DNA of 64,000 nt, from the NCBI GenBank assembly GCA_021399445.1, contig JAJTUQ010000002.1, positions 3,596,001 through 3,660,000 on the forward strand, written 5' to 3'. The DNA comes from Xylogone sp. PMI_703 (taxonomy: Eukaryota; Ascomycota; Leotiomycetes). The notes under the pieces were generated by a model. The model saw only the letters and a list, made by a program, of their open reading frames with translations. It did not search any database and had not been told where the DNA came from. Shown in pieces: positions 44,403 through 54,447 of the stretch. Each line of letters opens with the position of its first letter. Within the stretch, counting starts at the first letter, position 1. The position numbers and the translations under genes are program-made.

Positions 44403-47000
44403 TCACTCGTAATTTACCGACCCCATCCCATCTCTCTGCTGTCTTTCTAGTCGTCTTCGTCTCCTTCTTTCATCAACATCGGTTGTGCTCCGGTCAGCAC
44501 TCAACATGGTCCCGGTTATTCCACTCCACGTGCCATGACTTTCACGACTAGCAACGCTTGTCCCCTGTGTATTCGCGGTGTCAGGTCTTCCCGCGGTGCT
44601 AGGTCTCCCAGCAGTACCTGGTCTTGCAGGTGGATAGTATGTTGGCGTCTTCTCGTCACTTGTTACTGAGGCATCAGGTATTATAACTTGGGGTATTGTG
44701 GGTATGGGTGGTGGTGGTATGGGCTGAACTGCTGGCCGCAGTGGCGGAGGCACTGATGCATCAGTACGTCTGGAGCCAGAGGCACTGGGATCTCGGCGAT
44801 ATCGCCTCCGTCCTGACTCTGTACCAGAAATGCTACTTGCGGAATCTGCACGCCTTCTTCGTTCTGCGCGACGTGCCTCTCTTTCAGCAGCTGCCTCTTG
44901 CTCTGTAAGTCGGCGTAAGGTGACGTTTCGATCACGATCATGGTCCACCCTGACCTTGACACTGACTGGTGGGCTTGCAACTTGAGAAGGAACTCGCGAT
45001 CGTGAGTCCTCTCGTCGGCGAGCAGCTTCTTCTCCACCTGCCAGTGCTGATCCTGCCGTGATGGCTGATTCAGCTGCAGGTACTGATCCAGGTGTGAGAG
45101 CTGATCCAGGAACAATAGTGGATGGAGCACCTGTTCTCTCTCGTCTCCGCCTCGAGGCACTCCGGCGGGTTCTACCCTGTCCCGAATAGTATGCCTCACT
45201 ACCTGAGTCTGCATGAAGAATACCGTGTGGATCCGGAGGCATTGCTGGCATTGCAACAGGTCTTGATCCTCCAGCGGAAGGTCTAGGATCAACCGGACGG
45301 CCTCCCATAGCCGGTGGGGGGACTGGTGGGATTGATGACCCCGGACCGATAGTATGTGGATCGTCCGTGATAGAGGATAAATCGGACTCAGTCACTATAC
45401 GTGACTGTCTGCGGTTTTGACGATGTGGCGAAGGAAATCCGTCACCGGTTAGCCTACTTCGATTTCCTAGTCTGGCTTGCCTTTCTTCTTCCATGCGTTC
45501 ATCCTGCTCCTGTTGGAGTCTTTGCTCCTCCTTCTTATCACGGCGGTCTTTCATCCTTTTTGCGAACCATCCGAGGCCCAAGCCGGCGAGTAGGCCCTTA
45601 CCCAAACCGCCGCTTTCTTCTTGTTGCCGCCTTGAAGGACTAGTGTAGGTATATTCACTGTAATCAAGAGAATCATAACTGTCTCTACGACTAGTTCTGG
45701 CGGGTCTTGGGGTCATTGGGCGAGTATCTGTTGTGCTAAGCACCGTACCGGTAGCTGTTGTTGTTGCTGCAGCTGGATTAGTCGGTCGCCGTCCATCAAC
45801 GTGGTGAGTATCCATGGTCTCATCGCTGAATACGCTCTCTTCATGATATCTATGACGGCTTGGAGTATCAGGGGCAACTGAAGAATAGCGTTCTTCCTCA
45901 TTCTTTTGCTTTCGTCGATCATACCAGCTTTTAGCCAATGCACCTGCACCGAGGATAGCAGCACCTTTGAAAAGCCTGTCCATCATTCCATCGTTATCTT
46001 TCTTTCGGTGTTCAATCTTCTCCTCTTCGAAATAGCTATCAGAGCCTCGTCTAGAAGGAAGCACCTCATCGCGGCGGCTCTGGCTGCGACTTCTGCTCCT
46101 GCTATGGCGTCTCCTACCCAAAAGTGCAGCAATTCCAGCGCCGGCAGCCAGTGGTGCAATTAAGCTGCCAAATCGACCGCGCTTTTCTGTAGACTCTGTA
46201 ATCACAGTCCCTCCGCGAGAGCTACGTCGTCCACTAATTAGATCAGGCCTGATGGGGCCTCTGTTCCGGAAATCTAAGATGAAGTATAACAACAAAAGGA
46301 ACGCCATCCACAACGCATAAAGGACGAATAGTGACTTTGGAGAGCCATACAAGGTAAGGCCTAGCGGAATCTGCGCAAAGCCAAGCAACGCAATGGCTCT
46401 TCCGAACCACTGGTGCAATACAATCTTCAGCGGCTGTCTCATTCGACTTCTCCCCTTCTCTCTTCCATAGACCCAACTACCATAGAGAGCTTGGACCAAG
46501 ATCATGACATATATTGCAACGCCAATGCCATGGTGTGGGTTGGTTAATGCGCGCTTTGGCCCGACAGCCTGGAATCCGAGAATGAATACCACGGTGGAGA
46601 GGAGCAGCGTCATAACCTGGAAGTAGATATGAAATCTCATACTGCGGCCCGGGCGTCTTGAGGGAAAGCGAGCAAAGAAAATCGCAAATGGCACAAAGAA
46701 AAGAAAGGTAATTGCAGCTACGATTCCATGTCCCTTGATCAAGCTATGATATTGAGGCATGCTGGCGAACCGATTTCCCATTCCTTTAGAGAAGAAACAT
46801 GTTAGAACGAGGCCATTACGAAATGCAACTTGGAGAGGTAAATACGGACCATTGTATCGCATTGTAGCGAAATTCAACCCCACAAGATTCGGAAGAAGAA
46901 AGTCATTTCTTGAAGCATCCCAGGTGCCATCTCCCACAGTCATTGTATTGGACGAGTATGTGCTGGTTCCTGGCGGCGCCAGGTTATCTAGAGGCGCCAT
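44403..47000 (-). CDS. Cytochrome b561-domain membrane protein with long disordered tail
   Basis: The frame is open over 865 codons, but an in-frame 66-nt intron (46849..46784, GTCCGT...CTAACAT...TAAAG) is likely. Removing it joins MRYN to GMGNRFASMPQYHSLI and gives 843 aa (exons 47000..46850 and 46783..44403). Five membrane spans follow: GIVAAITFLFFVPFAIFFARF, then YFQVMTLLLSTVVFILGFQA, GIGVAIYVMILVQALYGSWV, FGRAIALLGFAQIPLGLTLY and FVLYALWMAFLLLLYFILDF. His residues at the span ends (KGHG, RFHIYF, PHHG, LHQWFG) fit b-type haem ligation as in b561/FRRS1-like proteins. No DOMON domain is visible. The remaining 570 residues are Arg/Ser-rich. They carry three short Gly/Ala/Leu hydrophobic runs, each followed by a strongly basic stretch. 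Electron donor and acceptor are unknown. Confidence 0.85.
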   Translation of the reverse strand: MAPLDNLAPPGTSTYSSNTMTVGDGTWDASRNDFLLPNLVGLNFATMRYNGPYLPLQVAFRNGLVLTCFFSKGMGNRFASMPQYHSLIKGHGIVAAITFLFFVPFAIFFARFPSRRPGRSMRFHIYFQVMTLLLSTVVFILGFQAVGPKRALTNPHHGIGVAIYVMILVQALYGSWVYGREKGRSRMRQPLKIVLHQWFGRAIALLGFAQIPLGLTLYGSPKSLFVLYALWMAFLLLLYFILDFRNRGPIRPDLISGRRSSRGGTVITESTEKRGRFGSLIAPLAAGAGIAALLGRRRHSRSRSRSQSRRDEVLPSRRGSDSYFEEEKIEHRKKDNDGMMDRLFKGAAILGAGALAKSWYDRRKQKNEEERYSSVAPDTPSRHRYHEESVFSDETMDTHHVDGRRPTNPAAATTTATGTVLSTTDTRPMTPRPARTSRRDSYDSLDYSEYTYTSPSRRQQEESGGLGKGLLAGLGLGWFAKRMKDRRDKKEEQRLQQEQDERMEEERQARLGNRSRLTGDGFPSPHRQNRRQSRIVTESDLSSITDDPHTIGPGSSIPPVPPPAMGGRPVDPRPSAGGSRPVAMPAMPPDPHGILHADSGSEAYYSGQGRTRRSASRRRRERTGAPSTIVPGSALTPGSVPAAESAITAGSALAGGEEAARRREDSRSRVPSQVASPPVSVKVRVDHDRDRNVTLRRLTEQEAAAEREARRAERRRRADSASSISGTESGRRRYRRDPSASGSRRTDASVPPPLRPAVQPIPPPPIPTIPQVIIPDASVTSDEKTPTYYPPARPGTAGRPSTAGRPDTANTQGTSVASRESHGTWSGITGTMLSADRSTTDVDERRRRRRLERQQRDGMGSVNYE

Positions 47001-48473
47001 GACGGCGAAGCCGCCGGTGCAGCAGCAGCAACAACGGCAGCAGCAACTATCAAGAGACTTGCGACGAGTCGGTATTCAAGAGAATCTATTCCAGAGCACA
47101 AGCTGAATGGGAGATAGAATTGGGCCAAATACAGCCGGGATCCAGAGAGATGGAAAGAAGCGTTATTCTACGGGAAATCCAGAAACTGGAACGAGCGACT
47201 AGAAAACTCAACGAAAAGTCGGTGATGACGGGTTTGGTGACAGGGAAGCTGTTTGGCGGGCGCCCCGCCAGATCTAAGTAAATAGATGGCTGGGGGAAGC
47301 TCAGCACCGTTTCGCGGAGAAGGAATGCTTCAATTCAGCCGCATCAAACGGAGGAAGTGAGAGGATGAAGCATCTCACAGAAGATTGGGATAACAAAAAT
47401 GTACCACGAGGAATCTGGTTGTGGGTAGATGTCCGCCGTAGGTTTGCGAGTGTGCAATCGAGTTGGATGTTCTGCGTTGTGCAGCCAGGGATCTTCTGGT
47501 TGCGGGGGTGACGAGCACATTTTGGGCTGTGGAGACACGGCTGGGCTGCTTTCTTTGCGTGGTGTGTTGACATTGGCTGATTGGGCGCGGTGGCCGGCCA
47601 ACGACCGTCAGCCTGGGGCACCCAGTGGGCCAGTTCTGCAATCTCAACTCCATCGGGGGAACTTTCGTCTTTTGCTCTTGCAGTGCTCGCTTTGCTCTCT
47701 TATTGATCTATCACTCAAGCATTCAAGCATGAACTCGTTGCAAATGGGTTAGGTTTTTGCCGATAGGGTTTGGGTTCTGCTATGGGTCCTTGCGGTTGCT
47801 ACCGCTTTGCACGTGCAAATGGGTCCCGAGTTTATCATCGCGATTATGAGTGGTCGTGCGCAACTGCAAACGTAATCGCTGCGAGGAGCGGTAGGAGTCC
47901 GATCTTGGGATTGATGATTCTAATTATATCCAATCCTTCCTTTTTTACATCCACCGCTCGTCTGCAATTTGGTCATATATGGAGATATTCTCAGCACAGT
48001 ACAGTGACAACAAGATAGGATTTACAAGATCTTCCTCCAGAACTTCTCCATGCTATGATGACAGCACCACAGCACGAGCCCATATTTTTGCAGTACAGTA
48101 GTTGCTTGATAATTTCCCAATGATCTCGATACAATCTCTTCTTCTCTAATTCGAGGAAGTAATGTTGAACGGTGTGCCCGACGCCTCATGTATGGATATG
48201 ATTTATCAACCAGATTTCTGACTGCAACTGTCATAAAATAAAACTATTCGTTTTGGCACAGCCTCTGAGAATTAAACATGTACTTTTACTATTTGTTCCT
48301 CCGATTATCTAGATGGATATTCCTAACAGGTGGAGTGAGTCCCAACTAGCCTAGTCATAAAGCTCCTATAAACGCCAGTAGATAATGCTTCCTAATTTTG
48401 AATGTTTGTATCGAAAAGCATTCCCAAGATCCAAGTCCTAGCAAATAACGAAGACACACTCATTGCCGTTCTT
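47001..48473. other. Intergenic region
   Basis: Promoter and leader of the b561 gene, then the 3' flank of POB3. GC-rich open frames at 47.3-47.75 kb on both strands have no protein-like features. I see no gene. Confidence 0.5.
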
Positions 48474-50508
48474 TTAGGTATGCTTGGATTTCTTCTTTGG
48501 TCTTGCTTCCTCCTCTGCCTCGCTTTCATCATCTCCGCTGCCTGCGTCGGAACCAGATCCAGAACCTGAGCTCTCATGAGCCGAGTCGTATTCTTCCGCA
48601 ACATCACTTTCCGATTCAGCCTGGAAGTCTTCATCAATACTCTCATCGTCCTCGTCTGCACTGCCACGGTCTGCTCTTGAAGCAACGACTTCCTCGTCAC
48701 TGCTAGCCATATCGGGGTCTCTGAGTGCAGCAGCCAAAAGAGCCGAATTATCCTCATCCATCTCATTCTTCACACGTAGGCCCTTAAGCTTGAAGAACTC
48801 TTCCAGAGGCTTCTGCTCTTCACGGTTAATGTTGCTGAATTGGGATTCACCGGCGCCGCCCTTGAGGTGGACTGTGATATCAAAGGTACGGGAGGCGGAA
48901 ATAGCGCCACCGACCCGAGAGAAAGTAATGGATGCGGTTTGCTCATAAGCGATATAAGTTGCAGGTTTTGGAACGAACATAAAAGCTTTCTCGAGGCAGT
49001 AAAGAAAACCTTCACTGGCTTTTATGGAACATTTGATACCAAATTGGCCATGATGACTATGAAGTAAATCATTAGTAAAAAAAGGAAGGCTAGTCAAAAG
49101 AAAAGGGGTAGGTAAAAATATACCTTAGGAAGTCCTTTGCTGGCTGGTTGACCTTCTTTCCGGCAAGACCTCGGAACACCTGGGTAACTACTTGATGGAG
49201 AGGCTGTTCGTAATGCGGTAATAATTTCCCCTCATATTTCTCCTTGAGCAGCTCCTCTGTCATGTTGAGATCAATTGTCACCTCTTCATCTTTCTTGAAT
49301 TGCATAACTAGGAAAGGATATCTCGTCTGACCCTGACGCAGGGGGGGATCCAGACCAATAGTAATCATGAAGTGCATTTCGTCTGGTTTTGGCAATATCA
49401 TAAACTTCTTAATGGCCTCGTACTGGATCTTGTAGTCGTACGTCTTACCACGTAACCGGAATGACTTTTCGTACATATCGATATCGAAACGACCTCTGAG
49501 CAGATACGTTAGTAAACTTGTAATTACCAAGGATAGCATCACAGGAGCCATACCGAGGTGTAAGGTGAAGCACATCGAGGAAAGTGGCTAGGGTATCACC
49601 AGCAACCTCTCCGATCTCTGCCTTCTCCATAAGGGTATCATAAAAGAGATTTGCTGCATTCTGCTCCTCTTCGTCGTTCTCAGCATCACTAGGGGCATCT
49701 TCTCCTTCCAATGTCTCCTTTTTAGTGGTTGTTCCCGGAATGTAAAATCTCATCTCAACCAGTTGATCCTTGCCAGCACCAGCCTTTTTGCCACGTCCCC
49801 GGGCACCACCCAGCGATCCATTAGTACCGGTGTCATCACCGTTCTGAGGCAGCGAAAATTCGATGGCGACCTCGTTCTTGCCAGCAAGATTGGTATTCGA
49901 TATCTCAGAGTAAGGGATCTCAAAGGCCGGACGATTCTGCACGTTGAAAGTCAATTCCGCCTTGCTAAATTCTCCTTTACCCCAGTTCCAACCTCGAAGA
50001 GCATGCTCTTTGTGTTCCAGGTTAGTGCTGTACCAATTCTTGAAGATCTTTCCGAGGCGCTCGAAGTCCTAGTAAAGGGCGAAGTTAGTACACCGAATTT
50101 TAAGAAAGCCAGCAATTCCAAGCAAGAGCTATGTTTTGTATGGTCCCTAAAGTGACTGACCTCCTGAGAAAACCCATCAAGCTGCACAACTCCCGAATTT
50201 CTTAGCAGGATCTTGACCTCGTACCCTCTCGAGGCTTTACTCCATTGCGCACCGCCGATATTGGTATGATCTAATGTGAAAGTATCACCACCAGCAGCTG
50301 GCTTCCATCCAAATCCCGTCTCTGCGAATCGGCACTTCCCAGGCTCCTTAGATAAATCGAGATAGATGTTATCGAAGCTCTCTCTAGGAGACAAATGCAA
50401 GTTAGCGGTGCGTCCTCTTGGGAATGGCTCTTTCCAATACTTTTAGATGAATGAATAGTGTAGCATAGTGGTTGTTATTAATAGGATTTATATAACTTAC
50501 AGCGCCAT
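48474..50508 (-). CDS. POB3: FACT complex subunit Pob3 (SSRP1-like)
   Basis: Five exons: 50508..50501, 50383..50161, 50068..49554, 49495..49124 and 49056..48474. All are in phase, giving 566 aa. Exon 1 is only 8 nt (ATGGCGCT). The product starts MALESFDNIYLDLSKEPGK, the usual Pob3 N-terminus. An N-terminal PH-like region (FGWKPAAGGDTFTLD, KILLRNSGVVQLDGF) is followed by an SSRP1 domain (LTFNVQNRPAFEIPYSEISN) and tandem PH domains (FDIDMYEKSFRLRGKTYDYK, MHFMITIGLDPPLRQGQTRY). The C-terminus is an acidic tail (about residues 470-550) ending KKKSKHT. There is no HMG box, as expected for fungal Pob3, where Nhp6 supplies it. With Spt16 it forms FACT, a nucleosome-reorganising chaperone for transcription and replication. 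The length is as in the family. Confidence 0.96.
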
Positions 50509-51266
50509 GGTGTCAATTCTAAATTTGTTGAAAGGTATGGAATGGATGGCTTCAGATGCGGCTTAAGAGGGTCGGAGGCGGTTTTGCTCTATCAAAAAGT
50601 CGCGTAGATGGAGCTTTCGCGACCAGGCGACGTACCCGTATCGTGAGACCGAAATTTAGCGAACAGAGCTATGAAGGTAGTAAAAGAAGCTGGACAGAAA
50701 TCACGCTTGATTTATGCCAAAGTTGTACAGTTAATTATTCTTCTTTTCACGCCACTTAACTGGGTCACCAATTAAGAGCTTGATTCTCATAATTCGACCA
50801 GTGTAAGTGCACTACAGATATTCTCTCTGATCATACTCCTATATTTGCCCTAAAGCTCGGGATCTATATCTTGACTTATATCTACTTCTGAAAAGACGTT
50901 ATCTTCATTACGTCCAGCCCTTGGATTCCCGTATGTAGAATTGCCATCAGTTAGTCAAAACCAATATTAGTAAAATGAAAAGAGATATATCCGACCAAAC
51001 AAAAAGAAGTCGCCAAAAAACCAATGTCGAAGGGCTGTTGTAGGAGTCATGTAATATATGGTGATGTGGTATAAACAAGTGATATGCGTAATTCCAACGC
51101 ACAGCGCAACAAACAATCCGACAAAGAGAACAAAAAACGCCCATTTACATGCTCAGATGGTCTTCGTCATTAAGACCCACGGTATCACAATCGTTCCTCG
51201 TGAATAATCTCCGCAGACCTCGCCTATCTGCCTGTCTCGACTTCGCACGTCTACTGACCCCACACT
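50509..51266. other. Intergenic region
   Basis: POB3 promoter and the 3' flank of the proline-rich gene. TCGCG motifs near 50608 and 50618 might be cell-cycle elements. No gene is seen. Confidence 0.4.
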
Positions 51267-51884
51267 CTACTGCTTCTCGCTGAATTCCTTGCGAGACTTC
51301 TCACTGATGCTTGTGCTCTTCTTGCGCATGACGGCATCCTGGCTATCTAGCCGTCTGTCAAGTGCGCGCTCCAGCTTTGCGCCCAGCGCCAATTTTCCAA
51401 GGGTGTCGGTCTTCTCCTTCGATGGGACGAATCGCTGATTTGCGAGTTTCTTGTTTTCCAGCTTCTCCAAGCCCTCCTCAATGTTGTAGATCTCCTGGTG
51501 TGCGGATTCGGATGTAAGAGATGTCTTGACGGTGGCAGCGAGAGAGGGCGCCATGCTGTAGGTGCTGAAGCGGGTAGAGGCCCGTTTGGAGGCGAGCTGT
51601 GGTTGCATCGTCAGCGTTTGTGAGCTCTCCCAGTCTTCTTCCTCTTCTGGTATGTCTGATAGGGCCTCGAGATCGGGTAGATCGGGAGGAATTGGTGGAA
51701 TTGGAGGGATCGGTGGTGTTATTAGGTTTGGTGGAGGACTTCTTAAGTTGGGGGAGTTTGGAAGAGGAGGTAAGGGTATGTTCGGAGGTGGGAATGGGGG
51801 TGGACTCCGTAGATTTGGGGACTTCGGAGTGGGTATGGTAGGAGGAGGGACCAGTGTTGGAGTAGGATAGAGAGAATATGACAT
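51267..51884 (-). CDS. Proline-rich protein with conserved C-terminal helical motif
   Basis: Single exon, 205 aa, from ATG 51884. I searched for an upstream exon starting at a second ATG near 51990 (MAPS), but no acceptor lies between its donor and this ATG, so the start stands. The first 75 residues are almost only Pro, Ser, Asn, Leu and Ile (PPPNIPLPPLPNSPNL, then PPIPPIPPIPP) and could bind SH3/profilin-type partners. An acidic patch (DIPEEEEDWE) and a Ser/Thr-rich segment follow. The C-terminal 70 residues are helical and charged (EEGLEKLENKKLANQRFVPS, LGKLALGAKLERALDRR). This part looks conserved and is probably the functional core. Function is unknown. Confidence 0.75.
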   Translation of the reverse strand: MSYSLYPTPTLVPPPTIPTPKSPNLRSPPPFPPPNIPLPPLPNSPNLRSPPPNLITPPIPPIPPIPPDLPDLEALSDIPEEEEDWESSQTLTMQPQLASKRASTRFSTYSMAPSLAATVKTSLTSESAHQEIYNIEEGLEKLENKKLANQRFVPSKEKTDTLGKLALGAKLERALDRRLDSQDAVMRKKSTSISEKSRKEFSEKQ

Positions 51885-54447
51885 GGTGAAGAGGTTTTGA
51901 GGAAGGAGAGGCAGGAATATAGTTTATGATGCAATAAGAGAGGAGACAAAAGAGAAAGGATTCGCAGTGATACTCACACTAGGGGCCATTATGGGCCGGG
52001 AAGACTCCAGGGAGACGGGCATGATGTTTCTGTTTCAGGCCGTCGCAAAAAAAGCTTGCTGATCACCGGGTTAACGCGGGCGGGTGCCTCGGTGCTGGGG
52101 ATCTCTTGGTGAGGAATGGTATTCTATCGGGGCTGGGATGAGAAATGGGTCGTGCGAGGGGAAGCACACTTTGAAGATGGAGTTCGTTCCGGCGGAATAA
52201 TGGGGGCGTGTAGCTTGCAGCTTGCAGGAAGAGGAACGGAGCAGAGAAGGGGAGAAAAGGCCTGGAGCCTTCGTGTTTCAATAATAAGAACCAGGCTGGT
52301 CGGATGGCTCAAACAGGAGTTTGGTTCTGGATGGCGCAGTGAAGGGTGACGGGCGTGGTTGAGATAGTGGTGGTGCACGGACGAGGGCGGTGGGGAACGG
52401 CGAAAGCGGCTGGAAGGGTTCGAATGGAGTCTTTTCCTCTCGCCTGGTTCTGCTGCAAGGACGCGCTCCTGTTCGGCTTTTTATCCCATCACATTTACTG
52501 TAGATCTAGCCTTTGTATTTATACTGTACGACATCCAGCGATTTGCATCATCTGCTCCCAATGCTACTCTACTGGTGCCTCTGCGCAACGACTGTAGATC
52601 TGCTGCTTCTGCTGGCTATGACATGCTGATCCTGCAACGGGCACTCGAGCACTGAGCACCGTGTCCCTCTCGTCTGTCTCCTGAGCCAGGAGTCAAGGAA
52701 GACCTTTGCCTAGGATGACGGCGCGCTTTGGGAACACACCACCACAGGATTACGGTACTCTACATGGATATGGGTTCAATCTTTTTGGCCGCAACCCAAC
52801 TGTGCACTGCGTATATGAAAGGGGGATGGTGTAGTCCGGAGAAGGAAAAGCAAAGGATACGAGTGGTCAATTCGTCGGCTCCCTGGCCAGGCACAGGAAC
52901 TCTCCACCGCGGTACTGCAGAGCAAAGAATCGCGACTGCATAACATGGGAAAAGGGGACAGCACCACCACAGTAGTTATGAAGTGGGAGATGGTGGCATT
53001 CTGAAGCTTTCTGAATGCAACTCTCTGCTCCCCTCATGCGCCTCTGGGCCGTTGGCTGGACCGAACAACAGCCCTCCAGAGGCGACGCACAGTTTGCTGA
53101 GCAGTGCGCAAGCCAGGGCCCCAGTAGGTTTTGTTTCGTCTTTGCCACGAGGCTCAGGGGTGGGCCCTTGGTGATCTTCCTTCACTCTCCAAGCTCTGAG
53201 CACCTTAACCGCAGTAGCCTGACGCAACGCGTCTTTGTTATCCGCCGGACTGTCACAGTACAGCGGTAGGTAGAGTGGAAGTGCCTTGAATGACACACAA
53301 AGGCCCCGTACGTTTCGTACGCATGAGAAGATGGGCCCGGACGATTATCTCAACGGCCGCGATGGCAGATGAGAAACGGGCTGATGTGCGACGATTTAAG
53401 TACAGTACAATCGGTAACACCGTATTGTGATGGCCTTGCTCGCCTTGGTAACAGTTGGCCCGGATCCCCACTGTGGAAGGTGCCCATGGCGCGTGGCGTG
53501 GGATTTCGCACGAGGACCGCGTGCTGAAGGTGGGAGCAGGAGGATGTGGTGCAAGGAGAACGGGTTCACACGTGGCAAGACGCACAGAAGAGCCCAGGGC
53601 ACTGCTCTTTTAGGCGGTGCTTGGGTCGCCTTTCAGGGCCCTCAGAGCTCCGTCCCCAATCCTTGGGCCCTGTGGACGAGTCACGGGCGACACGCTGAGA
53701 CGACCAGCCAAGCAAAGCCACTGAGGATCTCCATCTCATTGCTGCTGCTTGCTTTTCCTTGCATGATTCTTCAATCTCTGCCTTCCGATCGCATTTCTTT
53801 TTTAACCTTGCTGTAGTTAGTTCCTGTGTACCGTAGCAGCGCGTCGTAGCAATCGCCAATTGTACCCTGAGGTACCGGTTTATTGTAGAGTTGTATTCGT
53901 GCAAATCTGGTCGTGCGCCTAATTACCGTACTGTACTGCACGGTACTTGCTCTCCCTCGAGTCTCTCTCCACTGTGCGTGTACAGAGGCCCGTATCGGTA
54001 CCACTTGGATCCAGAGCCACCCAAGCTGCTGTAATGGAGAGGATGGGAACCTCGAGCTCTCTTTTTTGCTTATTATTGCTAGAAATCGTTCCCTTGGCCA
54101 ATTGTTTGCTTGCGGCACGGGGTACCGTATGGCCAATACAGTAATCCATCATCTTTGCAGCAAGTATCCGTTTCAGGTTGGGCTCCGTATGCACGCTCTC
54201 GCTTTGCATCGGTATCGTCGTCATATCAAACCTATTAATTATGGTGGCCTTGGGCAACAAGCCCCGCCTCAGTAGGCATGGCGGACCAAGCCGCATTCCA
54301 AATCTCAGATGGCGGTGCTTCCCTGCCTCCGTAGCAGCCAGTCCCTTGGAAACATTATCGATTCAGCACAGGGCAAGCCTCGTGAGCAAACGGACAGAGT
54401 AATCCCTTGCTAATCTGAAACGAGCGTCTACTATCGGAATCTACAGT
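51885..54447. other. 2.6-kb divergent intergenic region
   Basis: The two flanking genes diverge from here. Many overlapping open frames on both strands are GC-driven and none is protein-like. Pyrimidine-rich leader DNA of the proline-rich gene is at 51885-52000. GTAC/CCG palindromes cluster at 53398-54127 (for example 53871 and 53924-53946). Confidence 0.5.

Noticed and set aside
46784..46819. 36-nt GTAATG...TAAAG intron in the b561 gene
   Set aside because: Too short for splicing. The 66-nt intron with donor at 46849 uses the same acceptor and gives a better join (RYN to GMGNRF).
51960..51995. Upstream ATG (MAPS) with a GTGAGT donor as a first exon of the proline-rich gene
   Set aside because: No AG acceptor exists between this donor and the ATG at 51884, so the exon cannot be joined there.
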